63,192 nucleotides of DNA from positions 1 through 63,192 of the forward strand of contig NZ_JARGZA010000018.1 of the NCBI RefSeq assembly GCF_030973515.1, read 5' to 3'. A program made the translations under genes and the position numbers. This document shows positions 8,758 to 16,849 of the stretch, in pieces; position 1 is the first letter of the stretch, and each line of letters begins with the position of its first letter. The stretch is from Jannaschia maritima. Its GTDB lineage: Bacteria > Pseudomonadota > Alphaproteobacteria > Rhodobacterales > Rhodobacteraceae. The notes under the pieces are model-generated. The model did not search any database. It was not told the origin of the DNA and saw nothing but the letters and a program-made list of their open reading frames with translations.

Positions 8758-10824
8758 ATGGACAGCGACTCCACCTTTCCCGCCGACCCGATGCCCGTCC
8801 TCCGACGGGTGTTCGGCTTCGACGACTTCCGCCCCGGTCAGCGCGAGGTGGTGGACGCGGTGATGGCAGGCGGCGACGTCATGGCGATCATGCCGACGGG
8901 GGGCGGCAAGTCGCTGTGCTATCAGTTGCCCGCGTTGTGCACCGACGGCTTGACGGTCGTCATCTCGCCGCTGATCGCGCTGATGCGCGACCAGGTCCGC
9001 GCCCTGCACGAGGCGGGCGTCTGCGCCGGCGCCCTGACCTCGGGCAACACGGACGAGGAGACCGACGCCGTCTGGGAAGCCATCGAGGGCGCGCGCCTGA
9101 AGCTGCTCTACGTTGCGCCCGAACGACTGGCATCGGGCGGGACCGAGCGCCTGCTGCGTCGCGCGAACTGCACCCGCATCGCCGTGGACGAGGCGCATTG
9201 CGTCGCGCAATGGGGCCACGACTTCCGCCCCGACTATCTGCGGATTGGGGATCTCCGACGCGCCCTGGGCGTGCCCCTGGCCGCCTTCACCGCGACGGCG
9301 GACGCGGAAACGCGCGACGAGATTGCCGCGCGCCTGTTCGACGGCGACCCGCAGGTCTTCCTCTATGGCTTCGACCGACCCAACCTGGCCCTGGCCTTCG
9401 CCGCCAAGGACGGACCGCGGCGACAGGTCCTGTCCTTCGCCGCCGCGCGCCGGGGGCAGGCGGGCATCGTCTATTGCGGCACGCGCGCCAAGACCGAGAC
9501 GCTGGCCCGCGCCCTGGCGGACGACGGCCACAGCGCGGCGCATTATCACGGCGGCATGGAGGCCGAGGATCGCCGCGCGGTGGAGGGGCGGTTCCAGCGC
9601 GAGGACGGGCTGATCGTGGTCGCGACGATCGCCTTCGGCATGGGCGTGGACAAGCCCGACATCCGTTGGGTGATGCATGCCGACCTGCCCAAGTCGATCG
9701 AGGCTTATTACCAGGAGATCGGGCGCGCAGGCCGCGACGGGGCGCCCGCCGACACGCTGACGCTGTTCGGCGCCGACGACATCCGCTTCCGCCGCCAGCA
9801 GATCGATGAGGGGCTGGCCCCGTCCGAACGCAAGTCCGCCGACCACGGGCGCCTCAACACGCTGCTGGGCCTGGCGGAGGCACAGGGCTGCCGGCGACAG
9901 GTCCTCCTGCGCTACTTCGGCGAAGGCGATGCCCGGCCTTGCGGCAACTGCGACCTGTGCGCCAAGCCGCCAGAACTGTTCGACGGCACCACCGCCGTGC
10001 GGAAGGCCCTGTCGGCCATGCTGCGCACGGACGAGCGATTCGGTACGGGCCACCTGATCGACGTCCTTCTGGGCGTCGAAACGGACAAGGTCCGCCGCTT
10101 CGGCCACGATCGTCTGCCGACCTTCGGTTGCGGGTCGGACATGCCCAAGGCGCAGTGGCAAGCTGTGTTCCGGCAGATGATGGGCCTCGACCTGGTGCGC
10201 CCCGATCCCGAACGTCACGGCGCGCTGCGCATGATGCCCGCCGCCCGCCCGATCCTGCGCGACGAGGCCACGATCACGCTGCGCAAGGACGCGATGGCGC
10301 GGGCGGAACGCCGCCCCGCCGTCAAGACGCTGGTATCGGAGGAAGACGCGCCCCTCCTGTCCGCTTTGAAGGCCAAGCGCCGCGCCCTGGCCGAAGCGCA
10401 GGGGGCGCCTGCCTACATCGTGTTCAACGACCGGACCCTGATCGAGATGGCCGAGCGCCGCCCCGCGACCCTGGACCAGATGGCGGGCATCACCGGCGTC
10501 GGCGCCGCCAAGCTGGAGAAGTACGGCGCCGCCTTCCTGTCCGTCATAACGGGCGAGGTGCCGGATCCCGTCCACCCCGCGCGGCGCAAGCTGGCCGGGC
10601 GGTCGCAGGGCGACGTCTACGATCGCCTCCTGGCGGCGCAGACGGATCTGATCCGGGGCAGCGACGGAACGGAGAAGCCGCTGTCCTGCTCGTCCTCGCT
10701 GTTGGCGAAGGTCGCGGGCGCGCGGCCCGACCGGGGCGACGTGGACCGCGTCCTGGGGCCGCGCTATGCGGACCGCTTCGGAGCGGCGTTCACCGCCATC
10801 CTGCAGGAGGCGGCGGAGGCCTGA
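8758..10824 (+). CDS. recQ: ATP-dependent DNA helicase RecQ
   Basis: A 3'-5' DNA helicase in recombination and fork repair. It is 688 residues. Walker A is MPTGGGKSLCYQ near 45-56, and the DEAH box is at 144-147 (VDEAHCVAQWGHDFRPDY). Helicase motif VI is QEIGRAGRDG. A zinc-binding CRRQ...CGNCDLC segment comes next, then a winged helix, and a C-terminal HRDC domain (YIVFNDRTLIEMAERRP, ITGVGAAKLEKYG). ATG 8758 is chosen; an in-frame ATG at 8587 would add 57 residues of non-family sequence. The 230-base upstream gap holds the CtrA-type box and a twice-repeated CCATCCCTGG. Confidence 0.93.
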   Translation: MDSDSTFPADPMPVLRRVFGFDDFRPGQREVVDAVMAGGDVMAIMPTGGGKSLCYQLPALCTDGLTVVISPLIALMRDQVRALHEAGVCAGALTSGNTDEETDAVWEAIEGARLKLLYVAPERLASGGTERLLRRANCTRIAVDEAHCVAQWGHDFRPDYLRIGDLRRALGVPLAAFTATADAETRDEIAARLFDGDPQVFLYGFDRPNLALAFAAKDGPRRQVLSFAAARRGQAGIVYCGTRAKTETLARALADDGHSAAHYHGGMEAEDRRAVEGRFQREDGLIVVATIAFGMGVDKPDIRWVMHADLPKSIEAYYQEIGRAGRDGAPADTLTLFGADDIRFRRQQIDEGLAPSERKSADHGRLNTLLGLAEAQGCRRQVLLRYFGEGDARPCGNCDLCAKPPELFDGTTAVRKALSAMLRTDERFGTGHLIDVLLGVETDKVRRFGHDRLPTFGCGSDMPKAQWQAVFRQMMGLDLVRPDPERHGALRMMPAARPILRDEATITLRKDAMARAERRPAVKTLVSEEDAPLLSALKAKRRALAEAQGAPAYIVFNDRTLIEMAERRPATLDQMAGITGVGAAKLEKYGAAFLSVITGEVPDPVHPARRKLAGRSQGDVYDRLLAAQTDLIRGSDGTEKPLSCSSSLLAKVAGARPDRGDVDRVLGPRYADRFGAAFTAILQEAAEA

Positions 10825-10884
10825 GCGTAGGGGGATGGACGGAGCCGTCGATCCCGGACGGCCCGCGCCGCACGCCCGAACCGG

Positions 10885-11316
10885 CTAGATCGAGAAGGTC
10901 AGGTGGTTGCGACCGTCGGCACGTTCGTAGGTCATGTCGTCCACGAGGGTGTGGATGATGAACCACCCGAACCCGCCTTCGGGCATGGCGTCCGCGTCGA
11001 CGGTCACGTCCGGGGCCTGCGCGCCCTGAAGCAGGTGCAGGGGCAGGGGACGGCCGTCGTCGGCGATGGCGACTTCCGCCCGGTCGGCGGGGTTCATGCG
11101 GATGATCATCTCGATCCAGCCGTCGGTCCGATCGGCCATGCCGTGCTCGACCGAGTTGTTCAGGACTTCGCCCAGAACGATGACCAGGTTGTCGCGCCGC
11201 TCGACCCCAAGCGGGCTCGCGCCCAGATCGGCCTGTGCACGCGACAGGGCGCCGCTCACGCCCGCTTCCGTTCCCGCGAAGCGGTCCCGGAACAGCACCC
11301 GGCCGCCGAGCGTCAT
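10885..11316 (-). CDS. Anti-sigma-factor-type ATP-binding kinase (RsbW/SpoIIAB-like)
   Basis: A 143-residue HATPase_c protein. The N box is LGEVLNNSVEHG (about 47-59), the G1 box is VAIADDGRPLP near 82-92, and the G2-like MPEGGFGWFIIHTLVDDMTY is near 113-132. In the partner-switching scheme such a kinase phosphorylates a STAS protein and otherwise holds a sigma factor or other target. The STAS partner is immediately upstream with an ATGA overlap. No cognate sigma factor or PP2C phosphatase is adjacent, so the final target is not visible. It ends convergently near recQ, 60 bases away. Confidence 0.88.
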   Translation of the reverse strand: MTLGGRVLFRDRFAGTEAGVSGALSRAQADLGASPLGVERRDNLVIVLGEVLNNSVEHGMADRTDGWIEMIIRMNPADRAEVAIADDGRPLPLHLLQGAQAPDVTVDADAMPEGGFGWFIIHTLVDDMTYERADGRNHLTFSI

Positions 11317-11651
11317 GCGGCGTCGCGCGGTTCGAGCGCGGCATGCCGATCCACGTGCAGCACGAACACCTTGTCCATCTTGGTCAGCGCCAGCACCTTG
11401 CGCATGATGGGGCCGGCGCCCGCAAGCTCCAGCTTGCGGCCGGGGATCAGCTTCATCACGCCCACGAGCGCGCCCAGACCGGAGGAATCAAGGAACTCGA
11501 CCTGCGTGACGTCGAGGACGACCCGTCCGGGATGGTCCGCGGTCGCGGCCCGCACGGCGTCCTTGAATCCGACCGCGCCGGCCGCGTCGATGCGCGGGGC
11601 GTTGACCGTCAGGACGATGACGTCACCCTCGATTTCATGATCGACCCGCAT
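11313..11651 (-). CDS. STAS-domain anti-anti-sigma factor (RsbV/SpoIIAA-like)
   Basis: 112 residues forming a whole STAS domain. The phospho-acceptor region is VEFLDSSGLGALVG, with the switch serine at 56 or 57. ATG 11649-11651 is chosen because GGAGGG stands six bases before it; GTG at 11663 would lack that. It overlaps the kinase gene by 4 bases (ATGA), which keeps partner stoichiometry. Expected role: its unphosphorylated form binds the kinase and frees the kinase's other partner. Confidence 0.88.
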   Translation of the reverse strand: MRVDHEIEGDVIVLTVNAPRIDAAGAVGFKDAVRAATADHPGRVVLDVTQVEFLDSSGLGALVGVMKLIPGRKLELAGAGPIMRKVLALTKMDKVFVLHVDRHAALEPRDAA

Positions 11652-11859
11652 GCGGCCCTCCACGGCGTTGGACCGGCGGCGTGCCGGCGTCGGGGCGATC
11701 TAGGGGCCGAAGGCTTACGATTTCGCAAACGAGGTCGTGCCTGCCCGGGGGTCGGGCCGATCGGCTGCGCCATCGGTGGAATTGCGCGTTCGCATCCGCG
11801 CTTATCGCGCGGCCCGCGTCCGTGTCCTATCCTGTTCCGGGGTATTTCGGAGCGGGCGC

Positions 11860-12309
11860 ATGGAAGAGTACGACCGGTTGAAGGCCAAGCTGCAGGAGCA
11901 ACTCGGCAGCGAGGACGACGTGACGGCGCGCATGGCGACGATGGCCACGATGCTGCATGACTCGGATGGGCGGTTCGACTGGACGGGGTTCTATCGCGTC
12001 GCCTCGCCCGATCGGATGGTGGTGGGCCCCTATGCCGGCCCGGTGGCGCGGGTCTCGATCTCGACCGATGACGGGATCGTCGGATCCTGCCTGCGGACTG
12101 GCACGGCGCAGATGGTGGTCGACGGGTCCGCCGACGAGATGCGCACCGATGCCGGGCCGTCGGTCCGCTCTTCGCTGGCCCTGCCGGTGAAGGACACGCA
12201 GGACGACACGATCGCGGTCCTGGCCCTGGACAGCGACGAGCGCGACGCCTTCGACGAGGTCGACGTTTCCGGCCTGACGGACATCCTGGACCACGTCTTT
12301 CCCCGGTGA
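11860..12309 (+). CDS. GAF-domain protein related to free-Met-(R)-sulfoxide reductase but without its cysteines
   Basis: A single 149-residue GAF domain. FDWTGFYRV, MVVGPYAGPVARVSI, DDGIVGSCLRTG and SSLALPV align with the YebR/fRMsr family. The three cysteines that do catalysis in E. coli fRMsr (84, 94, 118) fall on Arg, Val and a non-Cys position here. The only cysteine is displaced, in GIVGSC. It is therefore probably a sensor or scaffold rather than a reductase. It is divergent from the STAS/kinase pair and overlaps the MOSC gene by 4 bases (GTGA). Confidence 0.78.
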   Translation: MEEYDRLKAKLQEQLGSEDDVTARMATMATMLHDSDGRFDWTGFYRVASPDRMVVGPYAGPVARVSISTDDGIVGSCLRTGTAQMVVDGSADEMRTDAGPSVRSSLALPVKDTQDDTIAVLALDSDERDAFDEVDVSGLTDILDHVFPR

Positions 12310-12782
12310 ACGACGTCTCGGGGTTGCGCGCGCTGATGGCGCGGCACCACGCCGCCGGCGTGGTGCGGTGGATCGGCCTGCGCCCTGCCAGACGGGCCGA
12401 GGTGGTGTCCGTCGATCGCGCGACGATCCGGGCGCGGGGGCTCGACGGCGACCGCCATCCCAGCCCGGGCAAGCGGGCCGTCACGCTGATTCAGGCCGAG
12501 CATGTCCCCGTGATCGCCGCCCTGTGCGGGCGGGACGTCGTACCCGCCCTGCTGCGCCGGAACCTGGTCGTGTCGGGCCTGAACCTCGCCGCGTGCAAGG
12601 GGCGCGACGTCGCCGTGGGCACGGCGGTGCTGCACCTGACGGGCCCCTGTGCGCCCTGCTCGCGCATGGAGGAGGCGTTGGGACCGGGCGGCTACAACGC
12701 GGTGCGCCACCACGGCGGCTGGTGCGCGTGCGTCCTGGCGGAGGGTGTGGTTGCAATCGGCGATGCGGTGCGCCCGCTGTGA
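12306..12782 (+). CDS. MOSC-domain protein
   Basis: 158 residues with MOSC features: ARGLDGDRHPSPGKRAVTLIQ, LLRRNLVVSGLNL, and the sulfur-carrying cysteine region GPCAPCSRMEEALGPGGYNA. MOSC domains deliver sulfur or bind molybdenum cofactor in sulfurase- and YiiM/mARC-like proteins; this short form is stand-alone. The start is GTG 12306, overlapping the GAF gene's TGA. A second GTGA overlap leads into the acetyltransferase, so three genes form one translationally linked unit. Confidence 0.85.
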   Translation: MNDVSGLRALMARHHAAGVVRWIGLRPARRAEVVSVDRATIRARGLDGDRHPSPGKRAVTLIQAEHVPVIAALCGRDVVPALLRRNLVVSGLNLAACKGRDVAVGTAVLHLTGPCAPCSRMEEALGPGGYNAVRHHGGWCACVLAEGVVAIGDAVRPL

Positions 12783-13255
12783 TCCGCGATGCCCGCCCCG
12801 CCGACCGCGACGCCATCGTCGCCCTGCAGGTCGCCAGCTGGCGGCAGGCCTACGCCGCCTTCCTGTCGCCGGACTATCTGGCCCATGGGTTGCCGGACGA
12901 TCTGGCGGCGATGTGGGCGCCGCGACTGGCGGGGGACGAGATCGCGCTGGTCCACGAGGACGGCGACGCCATTACGGGCATGATCTGCTGCCTGACCGAT
13001 CGCGACCCCGCCTATGTCGACAACCTGCACGTCGATGCGTCCCGCCGCGGCGGGGGGATCGGCGCGGCGCTGTTGCGGGCCTGCTTCGATCGGCTGCGCG
13101 ACCGGGGACGGACGGCTTGCGCGCTGACCGTCTGGGCGGGGAACCACCGGGGGCTTCGGTTCTACGAACGGATGGGCGGCGTGGCGGGCCCGGAGCGCGA
13201 CGCGATGCTCGTCGGCCATCCGATCCGCGACATCCCCATCCGCTTCGCGCTCTAG
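12779..13255 (+). CDS. GNAT-family N-acetyltransferase
   Basis: 158 residues in the GNAT fold. Visible parts are IRDARPADRDAIVALQVASWRQAY (motif C/D), NLHVDASRRGGGIGAALLRA (acetyl-CoA loop R/Q-x-x-G-x-G/A, here RRGGGIGA) and WAGNHRGLRFYERMGG (motif B). The acceptor is unknown. It starts with GTG over the MOSC stop. Its TAG stop lies inside a CTAG palindrome that is also the stop of the convergent lytic transglycosylase. Confidence 0.85.
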   Translation: MIRDARPADRDAIVALQVASWRQAYAAFLSPDYLAHGLPDDLAAMWAPRLAGDEIALVHEDGDAITGMICCLTDRDPAYVDNLHVDASRRGGGIGAALLRACFDRLRDRGRTACALTVWAGNHRGLRFYERMGGVAGPERDAMLVGHPIRDIPIRFAL

Positions 13256-14502
13256 CTGCCGGTCGCGGCGCGCAGGCGGTCCAACAGGCCCGGACCGGCA
13301 TAGCCGTCGGGCGTCAGGCCACGCGCGGCCTGCCAGCGGCGGACCGCGTCAAGGGTCAAGGGCCCCACCTTGCCGTCCACGCCGCCCGGATCGAAGCCCG
13401 CGCCTCGCAGGCGGCGCTGTACCTCGCGCCGTTCCGCCCCCGTCAGGGCACGGTCGCCGCGGGGCCAGCCCGCCTGCCAGCCCGGTCCGCCCGCGATGCG
13501 GTCCGACAGGTGTCCGACCCCGATCACGTAAGCGTCCGCCGGGTTGTAGCGTTCGATCACCGCGAAGTTTGGATAGCGCGCGATGGCCGCGCCCTTCGCC
13601 CCCGCGGGCACCAGGATCGATACGCGGTTGTTCGCGGGCAGCGGCGAGCCGTCCGCCCGGCGAACGCCGCGCTCGGTCCAGAACGACGCGGGCCGGACCG
13701 TCACCTCGCCCGTCAGCGCATAGTCGAACCCGTCGGGCAACTGGACTTCCATCCCCCAGGGCTCGTCCGTCCGCCAGCCGAAGTTCGACAGGTAGGCCGC
13801 GGTGGAGGCCAGGGCATCGACGGGGTCGTCGGCCCAGATATCGCGCCGCCCGTCACCGTCGTGGTCGACCGCGTGGTCGAGGTACGACGTCGGCATGAAC
13901 TGGGTGTGCCCCATCGCACCCGCCCAGGATCCCCGCATGGCGGCGGGGGTCACGTCGCCCGCCTGCAGGATGCGCAGGGCGGCGATCAGTTGCGCTTCGA
14001 AGAAGCGCGCGCGGCGGCCTTCGGCGGCCAGGGTCGCCAGCGCGGACAGGGTGTGGGTGTCGCCCCGGAACGTCCCGTAGGCCGATTCCAGCCCCCACAC
14101 GGCGACCACGACCTCCGCCGGGACGCCGTGCGCCGCCTCGATGGCCTGCAGCGCGTCGTGGTGGCGGGCCAGCGCCTTGCGCCCGTTGGACACGCGCAGG
14201 TCGCTGACGGCGCTGTCCAGATAATCCCACAGCGTCTTCGTGAACTCGGATTGGTTGCGGTCGCGGCGCACCACGTCGGGCACGACGCGCACGCTCGCCA
14301 CCGCCGCATCGAAGGTGGCCGCATCGATGCCCGCCGCCAGGGCCCGCGGCCGGAACGCGCGGGTCCAATTGTTCAGGTCGGGCAGGTCCGGAACGGCGGC
14401 GGCGCGCACCACATCCGGTCGGGCCTGGGGCCGCGGCGACGTGTCAAGGGCGTTCCCCGTCCCGGTCGCCAGGATCGTACATAGGATCGTCGTTCGGATC
14501 AT
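13252..14502 (-). CDS. Lytic murein transglycosylase (MltB-like) with peptidoglycan-binding domain
   Basis: Cleaves the MurNAc-GlcNAc bond of peptidoglycan in the periplasm. It is 416 residues. A signal peptide (1-19, MIRTTILCTILATGTGNAL) is followed by the SLT_2 domain with catalytic Glu139 in AVWGLESAYG, and GAMGHTQFMPTSYLDHAVDHDGDG cut at its middle by the DG-rich loop. A PG_binding_1 domain at about 345-405 contains LRGAGFDPGGVDGKVGPLT. No lipobox cysteine is present, so it should be soluble. The start is ATG 14500-14502 behind GGGAAGGGG. Confidence 0.9.
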   Translation of the reverse strand: MIRTTILCTILATGTGNALDTSPRPQARPDVVRAAAVPDLPDLNNWTRAFRPRALAAGIDAATFDAAVASVRVVPDVVRRDRNQSEFTKTLWDYLDSAVSDLRVSNGRKALARHHDALQAIEAAHGVPAEVVVAVWGLESAYGTFRGDTHTLSALATLAAEGRRARFFEAQLIAALRILQAGDVTPAAMRGSWAGAMGHTQFMPTSYLDHAVDHDGDGRRDIWADDPVDALASTAAYLSNFGWRTDEPWGMEVQLPDGFDYALTGEVTVRPASFWTERGVRRADGSPLPANNRVSILVPAGAKGAAIARYPNFAVIERYNPADAYVIGVGHLSDRIAGGPGWQAGWPRGDRALTGAERREVQRRLRGAGFDPGGVDGKVGPLTLDAVRRWQAARGLTPDGYAGPGLLDRLRAATGS

Positions 14503-14578
14503 CGCCGCCACCCCTTCCCGTGTTCCCCACTTGCACGATGCCAAACGCGGGGGCGTTGGGGAAGGGGGCGCGCGCGTC

Positions 14579-16804
14579 CTATCGCCGGCGTGCGACCCGG
14601 CGCGATCCCTTGCGCTTGACGGGGCGGGACCGCGCGTTGCGCCGGGGCCGGGCCACCGCTTCGCCGTCGGCCGACAGCAACTCCAACGTCAGCCCGCCCG
14701 TGACGGGCAGGGCTTCGGCCAGGCGCACCGTCACGGGCTGGCCCAACCCCAGGGTCAGGCCGCTGTCGGCGCCGGTCAGGGTGTTCGCCTCCCGGTCGTA
14801 GCGGAAGTATTCGTTCCCCAGCGAGCGCACGGGGATCAGGCCGTCGGCGCCCGTCTCGTCCAGCTTCACGAACAGGCCGAAGGGCTGGACGCCCGACACC
14901 CGGCCCGCGAACTCGGCCCCCACCTTGTCGGCCAGGAACGCTGCCAGGTAGCGATCCGTCGTGTCGCGCTCCGCCATCATCGAACGCCGCTCGGCGGCCG
15001 AGATCAGCTCGCCCGTCCGTTCCAGGTGCTCGACGTCCCCTTCGCTCAGACCATCGTCGCCCCAGCCGTGCTTCGCGATCAGCGCGCGGTGGACGACGAG
15101 GTCGGCATAGCGGCGGATGGGCGAGGTGAAGTGCGCATAGGACCGCAGCGCCAGTCCGAAATGGCCGAAGTTCCGCATGCCGTAATAGGCCTGCGTCATC
15201 GCCCGCAGGGTCGATATGCTTATCAGCTCGGACAGCTCCGTCCCCGCGGCGTCGTGCAGCAGCTTGTTGAGTTGCGCGGGCCGCAGCACCTGGCCCTTGG
15301 CCAGTTTGAAGCCCGACGCCTCCGCCGTTTCGCGCAAGCTGTCCAGCTTGTCTTCCGGCGGCTCCTCGTGGACGCGGTAGAGCAGGGGGGTGCCGTGCAG
15401 GGTTTCGGCGGCGGCGACGTTCGCCAGGATCATCGCCTCCTCGATTAGGCGGTGGGCATCCAGGCGGTCGCGGAAGGCCACGGAGGTGACGGTGCCGTCC
15501 TCGTCCAGCTGGATGCGCCGCTCGGGCAGGTCCAGGTCCAGCGGCTGGCGCTTGGCGCGGGCGCGCTTCAGCGCGCCATAGGCCGCATAGAGGGGGCGGA
15601 TCACGCCGTCGAGATAGGGGGCGGTCCGATCGGTCGGCGCGCCGTCGATCGCGGCCTGCACCTCCTCGTAGTGCAGGCTGGCCGGTGACCGCATCAGGCC
15701 GCGCGCGAAACGGTGCGACAGCTTCTGCCCAGCGTCGTCCAGCACCATGCGGACCGCGATGCATGGCCGGTCCACGCCTTCGTGCAGCGAGCACAGATCG
15801 CCCGACAGCGCGTCGGGCAGCATCGGCACGACGCGGTCCGGGAAGTAGGTGCTGTTCCCACGCTCCCGCGCCTCCGCGTCCAGGGCGCTGCCCGGGCGGA
15901 CGTAGTGGGCGACGTCGGCGATGGCGACCCACAGGACGTGGCCGCCCGGGTTCTTCGGGTCGTCGTCGGGCACCGCGCAGACGGCGTCGTCGTGATCGCG
16001 TGCGTCGCTTGGGTCGATGGTTATCAGCGGCAGGTTGCGCAGGTCTTCCCGCCTGCCCAGGTCTGTTACCGGCTCCGCCTGCGCCACCTCGTCCAGCACG
16101 GCGTCGGGGAACGTGTCGCGCAGGCCGTGCTCGTGGATGGCGATCAGGCTGACGGACTTCGCCGCGGTCGGATCCCCCAGGCGGGCGACGATGCGGGCCT
16201 GAGGCAGGCCCATGCGGCCCTTGCCGCCCGTCTGCTCCGCTTCCACCAGCTCGCCGTCGCGGGCGTCTTCGGTCGCGCCCGCGGGGATGCGCCATTCGCG
16301 ATCGTCGCCCTTGCCCACGGGGATCAGGCGCCCCCCTTCCGAACCCCGGCGGAACACCCCCAGCATCCGGCGCGGGCCGGACGACAACTTGCGGATCAGG
16401 CGGCCGCGGTGGGTGTGGTCGTTCCCGCCCTCCACGGACTGGACGCGGACCAGCAGCCGGTCGCCTTCGGCCACGGCCGGGTCGCCATCGGCTGGGACGA
16501 ACAGGATGCGCGGTTCTGGCGCATCGCCCTTCCAGTCGTGGGGGGCCAGGAACACATCGCCGTCGCGGTCGACCTCCGCCACCTTCAGGACGCTGACGGG
16601 CGGCAGGCGGTTCGGGTCTTCGAAGGTCTTCTTGCGCTTCGTCAGGTGTCCCTCGTCCTGCAACTCGCGCAGGACGCGCTTCAGGTCGATGCGCGCGGCT
16701 CCCTTTACGCCGAAGGCCCGGGCGATGTCGCGCTTCGACGTCTGGGCGGGGTTGTCGGCGATCCATTGCAGGATCTGCGGCTTGGTGGGGATCGGACTGC
16801 TCAT
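14579..16804 (-). CDS. rnr: Ribonuclease R
   Basis: A processive 3'-5' exoribonuclease that degrades structured RNA. It is 741 residues. It has an N-terminal winged helix and cold-shock OB domains, then the RNB catalytic core with ITIDPSDARDHDD (Asp264, 270, 272, 273, all four metal ligands present). A C-terminal S1 domain around PFGLFVKLDETGADGLIP precedes a very basic tail (RRNARSRPVKRKGSRR and further). The start is ATG 16802-16804. It lies 45 bases behind mutL in the same direction. Confidence 0.93.
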   Translation of the reverse strand: MSSPIPTKPQILQWIADNPAQTSKRDIARAFGVKGAARIDLKRVLRELQDEGHLTKRKKTFEDPNRLPPVSVLKVAEVDRDGDVFLAPHDWKGDAPEPRILFVPADGDPAVAEGDRLLVRVQSVEGGNDHTHRGRLIRKLSSGPRRMLGVFRRGSEGGRLIPVGKGDDREWRIPAGATEDARDGELVEAEQTGGKGRMGLPQARIVARLGDPTAAKSVSLIAIHEHGLRDTFPDAVLDEVAQAEPVTDLGRREDLRNLPLITIDPSDARDHDDAVCAVPDDDPKNPGGHVLWVAIADVAHYVRPGSALDAEARERGNSTYFPDRVVPMLPDALSGDLCSLHEGVDRPCIAVRMVLDDAGQKLSHRFARGLMRSPASLHYEEVQAAIDGAPTDRTAPYLDGVIRPLYAAYGALKRARAKRQPLDLDLPERRIQLDEDGTVTSVAFRDRLDAHRLIEEAMILANVAAAETLHGTPLLYRVHEEPPEDKLDSLRETAEASGFKLAKGQVLRPAQLNKLLHDAAGTELSELISISTLRAMTQAYYGMRNFGHFGLALRSYAHFTSPIRRYADLVVHRALIAKHGWGDDGLSEGDVEHLERTGELISAAERRSMMAERDTTDRYLAAFLADKVGAEFAGRVSGVQPFGLFVKLDETGADGLIPVRSLGNEYFRYDREANTLTGADSGLTLGLGQPVTVRLAEALPVTGGLTLELLSADGEAVARPRRNARSRPVKRKGSRRVARRR

Positions 16805-16849
16805 GCGGGGGCAGCTAGCACGCGGGCGGGGCGGGTCACAGGCCGCGGC

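Noticed and set aside
11313-11316. The many 4-base ATGA/GTGA overlaps as an unusual feature
   Set aside because: Common translational coupling in compact alphaproteobacterial genomes.
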